DNA from: Cellulomonas sp. C5510
Lineage (GTDB): Bacteria > Actinomycetota > Actinomycetes > Actinomycetales > Cellulomonadaceae
NCBI RefSeq assembly: GCF_019797765.1
Contig: NZ_CP081863.1
Location: 1-64,000, forward strand
Direction: 5' to 3'
DNA length: 64,000 nt
In this document: positions 27,443 to 35,211 of the stretch, one piece after another
Layout: the number at the start of each line of letters is the position of its first letter
Numbering within the stretch: the first letter of the stretch is position 1
Program-made: the position numbers and the translations under genes
The notes under the pieces: generated by a model
What the model was told of the DNA's origin: nothing
The model's database searches: none
What the model saw: only the letters and a program-made list of their open reading frames with translations

Positions 27443-28527
27443 GGCAGCGTCACCCCCCTCTCTTGCATGAAGGGGACCGGGTCGATCGGGGTCCCGTCGA
27501 TACGCACCTCGTAGTGCAGGTGGCAGGCGGTCGAGCTCCCGGCGCTGCCGACCGCGGCGATGAGCTGGCCGGCGTCGACGACGTCGCCGGGCTGCACGAA
27601 GATCCCCGAGGGGTACATGTGCATGTAGAGGGTGTTGACCCCTCCGCCGTGGTCGATGCGCACCAGGTCGCGTTGCGCGCTCGTGCCTGCGCCGTTGGCG
27701 GCGATCACCGTGCCCGCAGCGGCCGCGTAGATGGGCGTGTCGCAGGTCGCGCCGAGATCGGTGCCCGCATGCAGCTTGTACACGCCGAGGATCGGGTGCA
27801 GGCGCATCCCGAAGCTCGAGGTGATCTTGCGGGCCGCGGGCGCCGGGCTGGTCCAGCCGTCGGCGACCACGACACCGCCCGCCGGACGGCACTCCGCCGG
27901 CGTCTGCGGGTCGTACGTCGCGCCCGCCAGCGCAGCCACGATCTGCTTGGCCGTCGGCTCATACTTCGCGTAGTGGTCCGGGTCGGCGTTGCGCTGCACC
28001 GCGTGGGCGGCGGCGGTGCCGGTCATCTGCTCCCAGCCCGAGACCCGCTGCAGCGCCTTGAAGAAGTTCGTGGCGCTGATGAACGGATCCATGCGGTCCG
28101 CGTAGCTGCCCCATGCCCCGTTGTCGCGCTGCTGGAACAGTCCACGCGAGTCCGGGCCGGCGGCATCGCCGTAGTCGATGACCCTCAGGCTGGATTCGCC
28201 CATCGCGGTCATGACGCCGATCTCCTGCGCTCGGGTGTTCAGCCCGAGCGCGGCCGCGGCGTTCATGATGTACGCGGCGTTGCGCAGCTGCTCGAGGCGA
28301 ACCGCCGCGTCCTTCGAGATCGCGGGCCCGGAGATCTCCGGGTGGTCGGCGATCGCGTCGACGTTGAGCGTGGTCGCGTTGGTGGCGGAGGCGAGCGTCT
28401 CCTGGCACGTCGCCAGCAGCTGAGCCTGCGTGCTCACCAGGACGCCGCAGGATCCGAGGGCGAGGACCGGGCCGATCACGAGCGCTACGCCGGCGGCCGC
28501 GATCACGCCGAGCTTGCTGTCGCTCAT
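27439..28527 (-). CDS. Conjugation peptidoglycan hydrolase: lytic-transglycosylase-like domain plus M23 peptidase
   Basis: A 362-residue exported protein anchored by an N-terminal hydrophobic helix. Residues 75-200 resemble a lysozyme-like domain (MTAMGESSLRVIDYGD, GLFQQRDNGAWGS). Residues 235-362 are an M23 metallopeptidase with zinc ligands in HAGTDLGA and HLHYEVRIDG. It would locally open the cell wall for the conjugation channel, as VirB1-type enzymes do. ATG at 28527 overlaps the upstream stop (ATGA). Confidence 0.92.
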   Translation of the reverse strand: MSDSKLGVIAAAGVALVIGPVLALGSCGVLVSTQAQLLATCQETLASATNATTLNVDAIADHPEISGPAISKDAAVRLEQLRNAAYIMNAAAALGLNTRAQEIGVMTAMGESSLRVIDYGDAAGPDSRGLFQQRDNGAWGSYADRMDPFISATNFFKALQRVSGWEQMTGTAAAHAVQRNADPDHYAKYEPTAKQIVAALAGATYDPQTPAECRPAGGVVVADGWTSPAPAARKITSSFGMRLHPILGVYKLHAGTDLGATCDTPIYAAAAGTVIAANGAGTSAQRDLVRIDHGGGVNTLYMHMYPSGIFVQPGDVVDAGQLIAAVGSAGSSTACHLHYEVRIDGTPIDPVPFMQERGVTLP

Positions 28528-29048
28528 CGCGTCACCTCGTGGCTTCGCGTGATCCGGTCGACGATCCACGACCCGTCCGGCTGCCACGCGACCAGCACCC
28601 ACCACGGCCCGTCGTCGGTGTCCGCTTCCACCCAGCCGACGTACGCGGTTTCGCCCTCGTCGGGCAGCTGCACGGCCGTCACCGTCGTGACCGGGATGTT
28701 CGCCGGGTCAGTCAGGACGACGACCTCCCGGGCGCCGGGCGACAGGTACCCCTGCAGACCGGCCCACCACTGCTCGTGAGGGAGATCGGGGCGAGCCCAC
28801 GCCTGCATCGCGGCCATCGCGACGTCGAGCGCAGCGCGACGCGACTCTTCCGTCCACGTCGGCACGACCTCGCGCGCTTCAGGGTCGACGAGGGCGTCGA
28901 GGTCCTCGCTGGCGACGTCCGCGGGTCCGAGCGTCGGGTACCCGGTGCTCGGTTCGCTCGGAGCAGGCGCGGCCGGCGCCGCGGAGCCCGGCGCAGCGCA
29001 GCCAGCGAGGATCACCAGGACCGCGACGCCGGCGGCCGCACCCTTCAC
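28524..29048 (-). CDS. Conjugation lipoprotein with NTF2/VirB8-like pattern
   Basis: A 174-residue lipoprotein. A short signal peptide ends in the lipobox LAGC about 17 residues in. The C-terminus DGPWWVLVAWQPDGSWIVDRI resembles the final strands of NTF2-like domains, as in VirB8/TcpC. GTG at 29048 is preferred because it gives the GTGA overlap seen at nearly every junction here; GTG at 29060 is also in frame. Confidence 0.7.
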   Translation of the reverse strand: MKGAAAGVAVLVILAGCAAPGSAAPAAPAPSEPSTGYPTLGPADVASEDLDALVDPEAREVVPTWTEESRRAALDVAMAAMQAWARPDLPHEQWWAGLQGYLSPGAREVVVLTDPANIPVTTVTAVQLPDEGETAYVGWVEADTDDGPWWVLVAWQPDGSWIVDRITRSHEVTR

Positions 29049-31207
29049 TGAGCGGGGCACGGGACCACCACGGTCTTGGACCCAGAGACGACGAGCCCGT
29101 CCGCCGACACGGACCACGAGTAGGACCCGGCGGGAAGCCCCTTGAGCGTGCCCGAGAAGGACCCGCTCCCCGTCCCGATCGTCTGGGAGACGCCACCGAT
29201 CGTCACGACGACCGGCCCGCTTACCCCGCCGGTAGTGGCACTCACCGAGAAGTCGTACGGGTCCTTCGTCGTGCACCCCACAGAGCCCGGTCGGATCCAC
29301 AGCTCTGTGCTCGCCCCGGCCCCGCTCGTCGAGGCGGGGGGAGCAGCGTTCGCCGCCGGCGGCTGCTCCTGTGCGGGTGACCGCGATCCCCCCGCGGCTG
29401 GCGTCGTCGGCCGCGCGGCCGCTTGGGCAGCCGCAGCCGCAGCCGCCCGCTCCTGCTCCGCGAGCCAGGCTGCCTGCGCGTCGCGCACGGCCTGGGTCGG
29501 TGCAGCGAGGCCCTTCGTCTCGGCGGTGGCCGCCGCCGCAGCCGCATCCAGCGCCTCGGCGGTGGCGTCGTCGACGTCGACGTCGCGGACGTCGATCGCC
29601 TGCGCGACGGCGTCAGCCAGCGCCTGGCGCACTCCGTCGTCCGCAACCTGGTTCACGCTCGAGGCGATGACCGCGTTCGCGTCGTCGATCGCCGCAGACA
29701 GGTCCGAGCGCGCCTTCTGCCACGCCTTCGTCGCCCGCTCAAGCTCCCATGCGGCCCGGGACTCCTCGACCGCGCTGACGGCGCTTCGCAGCACAGCGCC
29801 GGCAGCGATCACCTCACGCTCAGCCTCACGCCAGGCCGCGGCCGGAACGCTCGATCCCGCCTCGCTCGGATCAGCACGCGCGTCGAGCGCCCGGGCGATC
29901 GCCGCCTGAAGGTCCTCCAGGAACGCGTCGTCCGTCACCTTGCCTTCCGAGCTCGCGAGCAGCTCCTGCGCCGCCTGCACGTCGGTCGTAAGCCCGAGCT
30001 GCTCCTCGGTCCACTGGGCGTGCGCGGCGGTCACCTCCCGGGCGACCCAGACCCGCTGGGCCTGGGTCGCCCCGACGGCCACGAGGGCGATCGCGACCGC
30101 CACTGCGATCCAGGTGCGCGCGCGCGGTCGGCGCCGACCGGAGGCAAGCGCCCGCGCCACCTGGTCGCCGTCGACGACAGCGACTTCGTCCGGCTTGGTC
30201 TCGGAGGCGCCGTCGGGCGCTTCGCCCAGGAAGTCGGGCGCCTCCACCGACCGGGCCGCGTGCAGCGCAGCCGCGGTCGCGCTCGACGCCGAGGCCGCCT
30301 CTGCAGCCCGCCGCTGCTCGAGCTGCGCCGCCGCGTCGTCGTACTCGAGCACGAGCCGTCGCACGGCCTCGACGACCTCGTCGACATCGCCGGCGAGGGT
30401 CGCCGCCTCCTGTGCCGCCCTAGGCACGTTGGCGGCCGCGCTCCCCCGCGCGTAGCGCGCCAGCTCGCTGGCCCCGCGGATCGCCTCGGAAAGTGCCGCC
30501 TCGAGGTCGGCCGGAACCTTGCCGGCGGCGGCCCGCCGCACCGCGGCAGCCTCAATGACGCGGGCCTCGAGCGCTCGAACCGCCGCCTCGAGGTCGGCGC
30601 GCTCGGCGGCCTCTCGCTCGGCGCGCTCGGCGGCTTCCCGCTCGGCGCGCTCGGCGGCTTCCCGCTCGGCGCGCTCGGCGGCTTCCCGCTCGGCGCGCTC
30701 GGCGGCCTCTCGCTCGGCGCGCTCGGCGGCCTCTCGCTCGGCGCGCTCGGCGGCCGCTCGCTCGGCCGCATGCAGGGCTGCGGTGAAGGGAGGGCGCGGC
30801 TCCCGGTCATGGCCAGTCGGGGGAACCCCACGACCGGGCGTGACCGCGCCCTCCCGCTTGCGGGACGCCGGCGAGGTCGCCGGCGTCGTGCGCGCCCTCT
30901 TCGGGCGCCTGGGTGCACGAGTCGAGTCCGAGTCGACGCCGCGCACCGACCCGTCGGGCGAGACGACGATCTCCCACTCGCCCTCGGGGTCCTGAGTCGC
31001 CGCCTGCACCGGTCGCCCGAACTGCTTCGCAGTCGCGGTCAGGTGCCTCGTGGCCTCCTGACGTGCGCTGGCCGCATCGGTGGCAGCGATCTCGGCCGTG
31101 ACCATCCCAGCGACGCGCACCTGGCCGGTGCCGTCGTCGCGAATCACGACGCTGATCCGCGGCCACGCGGCGGCCGCGGAGGTCGCGCTCCTGCTCTTGC
31201 TCTTCAT
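29045..31207 (-). CDS. Large coiled-coil membrane protein with octad repeats
   Basis: A 720-residue protein. An N-terminal small domain (residues 15-85, VVIRDDGTGQVRVAG) is followed by a basic linker, about seven tandem AERAEREA octads (residues 148-203), a long helix, one transmembrane segment near residue 375 and an extracytoplasmic helical region. The last 90 residues form a likely beta domain with two cysteines (VGCTTKDPYDF, VVPCPAQ). The extracytoplasmic part shares SEGKVTDD-type repeats with the protein at 39048. It could span the envelope in the transfer apparatus. No known family was recognised. Confidence 0.75.
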   Translation of the reverse strand: MKSKSRSATSAAAAWPRISVVIRDDGTGQVRVAGMVTAEIAATDAASARQEATRHLTATAKQFGRPVQAATQDPEGEWEIVVSPDGSVRGVDSDSTRAPRRPKRARTTPATSPASRKREGAVTPGRGVPPTGHDREPRPPFTAALHAAERAAAERAEREAAERAEREAAERAEREAAERAEREAAERAEREAAERAEREAAERADLEAAVRALEARVIEAAAVRRAAAGKVPADLEAALSEAIRGASELARYARGSAAANVPRAAQEAATLAGDVDEVVEAVRRLVLEYDDAAAQLEQRRAAEAASASSATAAALHAARSVEAPDFLGEAPDGASETKPDEVAVVDGDQVARALASGRRRPRARTWIAVAVAIALVAVGATQAQRVWVAREVTAAHAQWTEEQLGLTTDVQAAQELLASSEGKVTDDAFLEDLQAAIARALDARADPSEAGSSVPAAAWREAEREVIAAGAVLRSAVSAVEESRAAWELERATKAWQKARSDLSAAIDDANAVIASSVNQVADDGVRQALADAVAQAIDVRDVDVDDATAEALDAAAAAATAETKGLAAPTQAVRDAQAAWLAEQERAAAAAAAQAAARPTTPAAGGSRSPAQEQPPAANAAPPASTSGAGASTELWIRPGSVGCTTKDPYDFSVSATTGGVSGPVVVTIGGVSQTIGTGSGSFSGTLKGLPAGSYSWSVSADGLVVSGSKTVVVPCPAQ
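30599..30766 (-). repeat. Seven 24-bp tandem repeats coding AERAEREA
   Basis: The unit is GCGCTCGGCGGCYTCYCGCTCGGC, with changes only at the two Y positions in most copies. It encodes an eight-residue coiled-coil repeat and is a likely site of copy-number change. Confidence 0.92.
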
Positions 31208-31245
31208 CAGTCCCCCGACTGGTAGGTGTGGTTCGGCGCCGACGC

Positions 31246-31578
31246 TCAGCGCTGCGGCGGCGAGTTACCCGGGCGCAGGGGCGCGTGCAGGGGGTGTCCG
31301 CTCCCCTGCACCCGGGTCGGTGCCGGCGCGGTGGGCCAGGGGGTGCCCGTGCGTCCGGCGGTCGGTAGGGAGGCCACAGCCGGTGAGCCGCAGTGTTGAG
31401 CGACGGCCGTCGAACCGGTGGCCGTGACCTCCCAGCTGGTGCGCGCACTGCCGCGGGCGGACCGGGGCCCGGTGGGCTCCGCCCTACGCTCGGCGCGCTC
31501 GAGGATCGGGTCCCACACCAGCGTGGCGAGGGCTCCCAGAAGGTGGTGTGCGCAGCGCATCGCACGGCCCGCGGTCAT
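31246..31578 (-). CDS. Hypothetical protein at the 3' end of the surface module
   Basis: A 110-residue frame beginning MTAGRAMRCAHHLLGALATL. It starts with an ATGA overlap on the previous gene, as do its neighbours, which is the main support. After a short hydrophobic N-terminal part the sequence is low-complexity and Pro/Arg-rich, so the real product may be shorter. No family was recognised. Confidence 0.4.
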   Translation of the reverse strand: MTAGRAMRCAHHLLGALATLVWDPILERAERRAEPTGPRSARGSARTSWEVTATGSTAVAQHCGSPAVASLPTAGRTGTPWPTAPAPTRVQGSGHPLHAPLRPGNSPPQR

Positions 31579-31847
31579 GCGCTGTACTCGCGAGTGGTGC
31601 GGTGCAGCAGACTCGCCAACGCGAGGAACACCACCCACGCCCCGCCGGCGCGCAGCGCGTACGCGCTGGTGGGCCGTGGGATGAACGCCGTCAGGTCGAG
31701 CACGCGCAGCAGGCCCGAGGCGGCCAGCAGCAGCGTGAGCGTCACCGCCAGGCCCAGGCACACCACGACGCCGGCGGCCAGCGCGGCGATCCGCAGACCG
31801 CGCAGCGCCGCGGATGCGCGCAGCGAGTGGTGGATCGTTGCAGACAT
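31575..31847 (-). CDS. Small two-helix membrane protein
   Basis: A 90-residue protein with two strong hydrophobic helices (AALAAGVVVCLGLAVTLTLL and GGAWVVFLALASLL). ATG at 31847 overlaps the preceding stop by one base. Position in the SipW-type module suggests a role in export or assembly, but there is no recognisable domain. Confidence 0.65.
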   Translation of the reverse strand: MSATIHHSLRASAALRGLRIAALAAGVVVCLGLAVTLTLLLAASGLLRVLDLTAFIPRPTSAYALRAGGAWVVFLALASLLHRTTREYSA

Positions 31848-32626
31848 CAGTTCCTCCCGATCGCGAGCCACGCCAGGGCGGCGTCCGCACCCGGGGCATC
31901 GCCAGGAGAGCTTGGCGAGCCGATCTTGGAATGCAGGTGGACCCACCGGCCGCCGGCGGGCGTGGTGCGCACGATCGCCGCGCACCAGTCGGGGTGACCC
32001 GCGACCGTCGCCACGCAGAGCGCCCCGGCGGCCACGCTGGTGATGGGCCGGCCGGTCGTGTCGACCGTCCAAGTCCCGAGCGGGCCGGGCGTCCACGACG
32101 GGAACTGCGGCGAGAGGGACCCTCGGACCGACGCCGACGCGGGAACGGATCCACCGAACGGGTAGTCGGCTCGCAGGTCCCCTTGCGAGCCGATGAAGTT
32201 CGGCAGCGTGGCCGCCCCGGTGTCGTTCCCCGTGGAGAGCACCGACCCGCCGGCGGCGGTCCAGTCTTCGGCCAGCGCGCGCGACGCGGCCGAGATGGTC
32301 CAGGACTCCCCGGCGATCATGACCACGTCGCAGCCCGCGAGGTCCGCAGCTGTGCTCGCGGCCCTCTTGTCCAGGACCGTCGTCCAGCCGCGGTCGCGCA
32401 GCAGGTCGCTCGAGGTGAGCGTGTAGGCGATGTCCGGGCGTGTCTCCGGGGACTGGATCACGCACACGCTCGTGGCCCAGTGAGCGCCGCGGACCTCGAG
32501 CTGCACGGTCGCCGAGTCGGTGAACGCCGCCGAGGTCGACGCGGACGCCAGACCCGTCACCGTGAGCAGTACGCCGAGAACCGCAGCCAGCAGGCGGGCG
32601 GGGTGTCGCACGAAGGAGGTGGCCAT
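31847..32626 (-). CDS. Exported protein with SipW-type signal, GATase-like fold (paralogue 1)
   Basis: A 259-residue protein. A signal peptide ends in ASTSAAFTDSATV, the alternate-signal pattern cleaved by SipW-like peptidases. The mature domain has CDVVMIAGESW and GGSVLSTGNDTG, strand-turn motifs reminiscent of ThuA or class I amidotransferase-like folds; that comparison is inference and no catalytic Cys-His pair is obvious. The C-terminus GGRWVHLHSKIGS is shared with the paralogue at 32630. The two copies are adjacent and about half identical by eye. Confidence 0.72.
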   Translation of the reverse strand: MATSFVRHPARLLAAVLGVLLTVTGLASASTSAAFTDSATVQLEVRGAHWATSVCVIQSPETRPDIAYTLTSSDLLRDRGWTTVLDKRAASTAADLAGCDVVMIAGESWTISAASRALAEDWTAAGGSVLSTGNDTGAATLPNFIGSQGDLRADYPFGGSVPASASVRGSLSPQFPSWTPGPLGTWTVDTTGRPITSVAAGALCVATVAGHPDWCAAIVRTTPAGGRWVHLHSKIGSPSSPGDAPGADAALAWLAIGRN

Positions 32627-32629
32627 CGG

Positions 32630-33403
32630 TCAGTCCCGCCCGATCGCGAGCCAGGCGAGCGCGGCGTCGGCCGCGGGCACGTCTCCACGCATCTGGAGCG
32701 AGCCGATCTTGGTGTGAAGGTGGACCCACCGGCCCCCGGCGGAGTTCGTCCGCGCGACGGCCGCGCAGAACTCCGCGTGGCCGGCCACGGTCCCCACGCA
32801 GACGGCACCTGCTGCCACTGCGGTGATCGGTCGTGCGCCCGTGTCGAGCTCGTAGGTCCCCGCAGCACCGGGTGTCCACGAGGGGTACGCCGGCGAGATC
32901 GCCTGCCGCGCTGCGGCGCTGGTGGGGACCGAGCCGCCGTAGGGGTAGAGCGGGAACGCCTCACCGGTGGCCCCGATGAGCTCGGGAAGGGGGTAGTTGC
33001 TCACTCCGGTGTCGTTGCCGGTCGACAGCACGGATCCGCCGGAGGCCATCCACGCGAGAGCGAGGTCCCGGGAGGCGGGCTTCACGCCCCACGCCTCGCC
33101 GGCGATCATCACCACGTCGCACCCCGCCAGCTGCGCGGGCGTGGTCGCGGCGGTCTTGTTCAGGATCGTCGTCCAGCCGACCTGACCCAGCGGCGCGCTG
33201 GCGCCGATCGTGAACACTGCGTCGGGCCGGGCTTCGTTGGACTGGATGACGCACACGCTGGTGGCCCAGTGCGCACCGCGGACCTGGAACTGCGCGCTGG
33301 CGGTGTCCGTGAACGCCGCCGTGGTGGGCACCGCCGCGCCTGCGAGTGCGACCACCGCGGCGAGTGCGACCGCCGCGTGGACGAGCTTCCTGAACGTAGT
33401 CAT
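32630..33403 (-). CDS. Exported protein with SipW-type signal, GATase-like fold (paralogue 2)
   Basis: A 257-residue partner of the gene at 31847. The signal peptide ends VPTTAAFTDTASA, followed by VRGAHWATSVCVIQS, identical between the two copies. It shares CDVVMIAGEAW, GGSVLSTGNDTG and GGRWVHLHTKIGS. Five cysteines in the mature part are mostly conserved between paralogues and could form disulfides. ATG at 33403 has the usual 4-bp overlap with the anchored protein gene. Confidence 0.72.
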   Translation of the reverse strand: MTTFRKLVHAAVALAAVVALAGAAVPTTAAFTDTASAQFQVRGAHWATSVCVIQSNEARPDAVFTIGASAPLGQVGWTTILNKTAATTPAQLAGCDVVMIAGEAWGVKPASRDLALAWMASGGSVLSTGNDTGVSNYPLPELIGATGEAFPLYPYGGSVPTSAAARQAISPAYPSWTPGAAGTYELDTGARPITAVAAGAVCVGTVAGHAEFCAAVARTNSAGGRWVHLHTKIGSLQMRGDVPAADAALAWLAIGRD

Positions 33404-33990
33404 CGCCTGGTTCCCTTCGTGTGCCGGCGCAGCGCCACTCCCCCAGCCACGGCCGCGATCGCGGCCGCGGCGAAGCCGGCGGTGTCCGCGCCGGTGAGGG
33501 CCAGCACCGGGGCGGGGGCCGGGTCGGTGGCGAGCGCGGTGACGTCGAAGCTCGCCGACCAGGTCTGCCCCTGGGCCCCGGGCCCGGCATGCTCGCCGAG
33601 GCCGGCGCTGATGAGCAGGTGGATGGAGTCGCCGGCCTCGAGCGGCACCGCCGCCAAGCTGCCGCTCGAGGCCTCGACCTCCCCGGAGTCGCACCGAGTG
33701 GACACCGGTCCCACGGTCGGCTCGACGGGGACGCCGGCCCAAGGGCCGGCGCAGCCGGCGAGGGAGACCTGCAGCAGGTCCTCCTCGCCGACGGGTCCGT
33801 TCGGGGAGGACAGTCGGCCGGTGACCGAGATCTCGACTGCCTGCCCGGAGTTGTTGGTCACGCTGACGTCGGCCGCCCCGGTCGACCCGGGGGTGAGGCC
33901 GGCGATCACGACGTGTGACGGAGAGAGCTGGATCGGTGCCGGGTCGGCGGGCGACCCGGCCAGAGCGATCAGGAGAGCCGCGGCGATCAT
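33400..33990 (-). CDS. Sortase-anchored surface protein (LALTG)
   Basis: A 196-residue protein with a signal peptide, then a beta-rich domain (VSVTNNSGQAVEISVTG). The C-terminus has LALTG, a hydrophobic helix and RRHTKGTRR, an LPXTG-like cell-wall sorting signal of the LAxTG type used by class E sortases of high-GC Gram-positives. The adhesin at 35212 ends with LAITG, so both may be anchored by the same sortase, which is not in the window. It starts with an ATGA overlap after the signal peptidase gene. Confidence 0.8.
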   Translation of the reverse strand: MIAAALLIALAGSPADPAPIQLSPSHVVIAGLTPGSTGAADVSVTNNSGQAVEISVTGRLSSPNGPVGEEDLLQVSLAGCAGPWAGVPVEPTVGPVSTRCDSGEVEASSGSLAAVPLEAGDSIHLLISAGLGEHAGPGAQGQTWSASFDVTALATDPAPAPVLALTGADTAGFAAAAIAAVAGGVALRRHTKGTRR

Positions 33991-34505
33991 GTGCGCACCA
34001 CCTCGGGCTGCAGCCCGTCCGGCCGCCGGCGCTCCCAGGGGGCAGCTGCCACGATCCCGCCGGCGACGAGCGCGAGGAAGTACGGACTGTGCATGAACAG
34101 GCGCAGGTAGCGCAGCGACGCGCCCAGCTTCGGCACCGCGACGACGACCCGGTCCAGGGACTGCCCGCTGTACGGCTCGGGGTCGCTGACTGCGTTGGCG
34201 TCCCCGCGCGTGGTGATCGCGCCCGTCGCCGCGTCGACGTCGACGACCCGGTGCGTCACGCGAACTCCGGTGTTGCGCACGAGCGACACGACGTCGCCCA
34301 CGGCGACGTCGCCGACTCGCTCGGGCGTCGTCACCAGGAGCGACCCGTTGGCGATGGTGGGCTCCATCGACCCGCCCTGCACCTCCAGGAGGCGCACGAA
34401 GCCGGCGGCCTGGGCCAGGCCGAGCCCGACCGCCAGCAGCACAGTGGCGACGCACACCACGGTCACTGCTCTGCGGCCGAGCCCGACCATCCGCGACATG
34501 TTCAC
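33987..34505 (-). CDS. sipW: SipW-like signal peptidase I (S26B)
   Basis: A 172-residue membrane peptidase. An N-terminal transmembrane helix is followed by the catalytic Ser in GGSMEPTIANGS and a His in VRVTHRVV, where bacterial type I enzymes have Lys; TRGDANAVSD follows. A second hydrophobic helix is C-terminal. The Ser-His arrangement is that of SipW and ER-type peptidases, which process TasA/camelysin-like proteins. GTG at 34505 is 5 bases after AGGAG; GTG 34511 (overlapping the upstream stop) and ATG 34499 are alternatives. Confidence 0.88.
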   Translation of the reverse strand: MNMSRMVGLGRRAVTVVCVATVLLAVGLGLAQAAGFVRLLEVQGGSMEPTIANGSLLVTTPERVGDVAVGDVVSLVRNTGVRVTHRVVDVDAATGAITTRGDANAVSDPEPYSGQSLDRVVVAVPKLGASLRYLRLFMHSPYFLALVAGGIVAAAPWERRRPDGLQPEVVRT

Positions 34506-34507
34506 CG

Positions 34508-35119
34508 TCACTCCTGGACGGCGGTCAGGGTGAGGGTGAGCTTGTCGTCCTTGTTCTGCCACTCGTTCCCGGTGTTGGCCGGCAGCGACAGATCCAGGCG
34601 AAGCGGGACGGTTCCGCCCGGTGCGATCGTGAACGCGTCCAGGGACGCGCCGTTGGCCTTCCCGCCCTTGGTCAGGACGGGCGCCCCCGACGGGGTCGCG
34701 GTGAGCGTGGCGTCCAGCTGCGCGCCGAGCGAGGTGGCGCCGAGGCCCGCGAGCTTGGTGGTGACGACCGCGGGCAGGGTGCCGGGGTTCTCGACGTTGA
34801 TCGTGGTGCTGAGGGTGTCGCCGGGCGCGAGTCGGTCGGTGCCGTCGGGCAGCGTCAGGGCGACGTCGATCGGACCCTGCTGCCCGTTGACCGCGAGGTC
34901 GAGCGTCCCGGTGCCGACCTCGGCGGTGATCTGGACGTCGTCGACCCAGCCGGCCAACGTGCCTGAAACGCCGAGCGCGCCCAGCAGGGTGGCGGTGACG
35001 GCGGCCTTGCCGGCGGTGGTGCGGATCCAGGACCGCTCAGCGAGCGGCAGCGAGGTGGTGGTCGGGCGCCCGCTCATCGTGACGATCGGGCGGGGGGCGT
35101 GCTCACGGTGCTTCGGCAT
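34508..35119 (-). CDS. TasA/camelysin-like SipW-dependent exported protein
   Basis: A 203-residue protein. A signal segment (KAAVTATLLGALGVSGTLAGWVDD) is followed by a beta-rich domain. Its pattern LDLAVNGQQGP, PGDTLSTTINVENPGTLPA and KLTLTLTAVQE is that of TasA/camelysin-type fibre subunits. It is encoded directly before the SipW-like peptidase, its expected processing enzyme. In Bacillus such proteins form biofilm fibres; here a surface or mating function is inferred. Confidence 0.8.
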   Translation of the reverse strand: MPKHREHAPRPIVTMSGRPTTTSLPLAERSWIRTTAGKAAVTATLLGALGVSGTLAGWVDDVQITAEVGTGTLDLAVNGQQGPIDVALTLPDGTDRLAPGDTLSTTINVENPGTLPAVVTTKLAGLGATSLGAQLDATLTATPSGAPVLTKGGKANGASLDAFTIAPGGTVPLRLDLSLPANTGNEWQNKDDKLTLTLTAVQE

Positions 35120-35169
35120 GAGAGGTCTCCATCAGGTTCGGAACGTGCGTGGCGCAGGGTGGTGGGGCG

Positions 35170-35204
35170 CGCCTGGGCCGGCGGAAGGGTCGCCGGCCCA
35201 GGCG
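35170..35204 (-). terminator. Terminator of the adhesin gene
   Basis: A perfect 13-bp stem (CGCCTGGGCCGGC with GCCGGCCCAGGCG) and a 9-base loop lie just downstream of the adhesin stop on the minus strand. It separates the adhesin from the SipW gene set. Confidence 0.8.
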
Positions 35205-35211
35205 GAGTGCC

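Noticed and set aside
30599..30766. A CRISPR-like array
   Set aside because: The 24-bp repeats are directly adjacent, without spacers, and stay in frame inside a coding sequence. No cas genes are present.
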